In this document: piece after piece, positions 62,673-64,000 of the stretch | Layout: each line of letters opens with the position of its first letter | Position numbering within the stretch: position 1 is the stretch's first letter | Notes under the pieces: model-generated | Seen by the model: only the letters and a program-made list of their open reading frames with translations | What the model was told of the DNA's origin: nothing | Databases searched by the model: none | Position numbers and translations under genes: made by a program | Assembly: GCF_026013965.1 (NCBI RefSeq) | Contig: NZ_CP110341.1 | Span: 3,658,001-3,722,000, forward strand | DNA: 64,000 bases | From: Brevibacterium sp. JSBI002 | GTDB taxonomy: Bacteria; Actinomycetota; Actinomycetes; Actinomycetales; Brevibacteriaceae | Reading direction: 5' to 3'

Positions 62673-64000
62673 TCACTGTCCGTGGGACTCCCACCAGGAG
62701 CGCAGCTCCGCCTCGGCGCGTTCGGGTCCGAGCGGTCCGTGCTCCATCCTCAGCTCGAGCAGATGCTTGTACGCCTTGCCCACCAGCGGTGATGGTTCGA
62801 TATCGAGGATCGCCATGATCTGCTTGCCGTCGAGGTCCGGACGGATCGAATCGAGCTCCTCCTGTTTCGCCAGGGCCTCGATGCGCTCTTCCAGGTCGTC
62901 ATAGGCGAACGCGAGCCGATCGGCCTTCCGCTTGTTCCGGGTGGTCACGTCCGCGCGGGTGAGGATGTGCAGCCGCGAGAGCAGCCGTCCCGCGTCGGTG
63001 ACATAGCGGCGCACCGCCGAATCCGTCCACCCGGCATCGCCGTAGCCGTAGAAGCGCAGATGCAGTTCGACGAGGCGGCCGACCGCCTTCGTCGTGTCCT
63101 TGTCGAAGCGCAGCGCCTTCATCCGCTTGGCCGTGAGCTTCGCACCGACCGCATCGTGATGGTAGAACGTCACGGCACCGCCGGGCTGGAAGCGCCGAGT
63201 GGCGGGCTTGCCCACATCGTGCATGAGCGCGGCGAAACGCACGACGAAGTCCGGCACGCGGAGGCGCTGTGGATCGTCGTCGGCCATTCCGGCCTCCTCT
63301 TGAGCAGCGGCATACCGGCTCTCGAGTTCGACGGCCTGACGCAGCACGGTCAGCGAATGCTGGTAGACGTCCTTGTGCCGATGATGCTCATCGGTCTCGA
63401 GCTGCAGTCCGGACACCTCGGGGAGGACATGGTCGGCGATTCCGGTGCGCACGAGCAGGTCGATTCCGGCGACCGGATCGATGCCGGTGATGAGCTTGAC
63501 GAGTTCGACCTGGACGCGTTCGGCGGAGATGATCTCGATCCGATCGGCCATCGCCGTCATCGCCTCTTCCACCTCAGGCACGGGGTCGAGCCCGAGCTGA
63601 GAGGTGAACCGGGCCGCGCGCATCATCCGCAGCGGATCATCGGAGAACGAGTCCGCGGCGGCCCCGGGGGTGCGGATGCGACCGGCGATGAGGTCATCGA
63701 ATCCCCGATGCGGGTCGACGAAGGTCTTCGAGGGCAGCCGGATCGCCATCGCCCCGATCGTGAAGTCGCGGCGGACGAGGTCGGCGTCGAGGTCCGTTCC
63801 GAAGGCGACAACAGGTTTGCGCGAGTCCTCTTCATAGGCTTCGGCACGGTAGGTCGTGATCTCGATCTGGACGCCGGACTTCACGGCTCCGATGGTGCCG
63901 AATTCGCGTCCGATGTCCCAGTGCGTGTCGACCCAGTCAGAGATCAGCCCGAGGATGTCGTCGGGGTGGGCGTCGGTGGTGAAGTCGAGGTCGGGCATGG
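62673..64000 (-). CDS. cca: CCA tRNA nucleotidyltransferase, N-terminus cut by window edge
   Basis: At least 442 residues; the ATG at 63998 is internal because the family needs the GGxVRD signature upstream. The start of the visible part (DLDFTTDAHPDD) is the metal-binding aspartate motif of class II nucleotidyltransferases. Then RRDFTIGAMAIRL, FSDDPLRMMRAARFTSQLG (nucleotide-binding), and an HD domain (AALMHDVGKPATRRF), as in CCA-adding enzymes with phosphohydrolase activity. Adds CCA to tRNA 3' ends. selC in this window encodes its own CCA. Confidence 0.9.
   Translation of the reverse strand, partial: MPDLDFTTDAHPDDILGLISDWVDTHWDIGREFGTIGAVKSGVQIEITTYRAEAYEEDSRKPVVAFGTDLDADLVRRDFTIGAMAIRLPSKTFVDPHRGFDDLIAGRIRTPGAAADSFSDDPLRMMRAARFTSQLGLDPVPEVEEAMTAMADRIEIISAERVQVELVKLITGIDPVAGIDLLVRTGIADHVLPEVSGLQLETDEHHRHKDVYQHSLTVLRQAVELESRYAAAQEEAGMADDDPQRLRVPDFVVRFAALMHDVGKPATRRFQPGGAVTFYHHDAVGAKLTAKRMKALRFDKDTTKAVGRLVELHLRFYGYGDAGWTDSAVRRYVTDAGRLLSRLHILTRADVTTRNKRKADRLAFAYDDLEERIEALAKQEELDSIRPDLDGKQIMAILDIEPSPLVGKAYKHLLELRMEHGPLGPERAEAELRSWWESHGQ

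Overview
The window is high-GC, densely coded DNA from an actinomycete. Support comes from a sortase-anchored LPXTG protein, an LCP-family protein, an IdeR/DtxR-type iron box, the rpsF-ssb-rpsR-rplI order and many TANNNT-N6/7-ATG (leaderless-type) starts. The gene mix fits Micrococcales, possibly Brevibacterium; the genus is an inference only.

Layout. 1-8370: a catabolic cluster around a PucR-type regulator (FAD-linked oxidase cut by the window edge, a frameshifted ACS-type transporter, an MHS-type transporter, a ThDP enzyme and an M20 Zn amidohydrolase). 8383-9035: a VapBC toxin-antitoxin pair. 9142-11579: three secreted cell-wall-active proteins, two lysozyme-like paralogues flanking an NlpC/P60 peptidase. 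11814-14114: a nucleotidyltransferase and an aldehyde dehydrogenase.

14353-30140 is the most distinctive part: a selenocysteine locus. selC (tRNA-Sec, anticodon UCA), selA and selB lie together on the minus strand and selD on the plus strand. fdhA-fdhB-fdhC encodes a formate dehydrogenase whose catalytic subunit reads through an in-frame UGA at codon 189, with a SECIS-like hairpin just after it. Between the two sel groups sits a 1316-residue LPXTG surface protein that joins a phosphodiester glycosidase (NAGPA) domain to a calcineurin-like phosphoesterase domain. FdhA has a disordered tail of about 146 residues and FdhC an Arg/Gly-rich N-terminus.

30232-39477: methyltransferase-thioredoxin operon, LCP protein, a cold-shock gene with a probable long 5' leader, two GNAT acetyltransferases that converge on a palindromic repeat supplying both stop codons, a HAD hydrolase, thioesterase, SRPBCC protein, HemD and a LysR regulator, plus two decayed gene remnants. 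39508-46698: DUF3592 protein, dnaB, an ABC exporter with two FtsX-like permeases, and a DUF445 protein. 46935-54552: unknown protein, methyltransferase, ArgE-like peptidase, a DUF2945-DUF488 pair and the iron-uptake operon efeUOB behind an IdeR-like box. 54767-64000: rplI, rpsR, ssb, rpsF, a polytopic membrane protein, a class A penicillin-binding protein, an acyl-CoA synthetase and the start-truncated CCA-adding enzyme.

Two themes run through the window. Many first genes of operons have a TANNNT hexamer 6-7 bases before ATG. The word CCGAGGCGG and its complement recur far more often than base composition suggests, and form the stems of two strong terminators.
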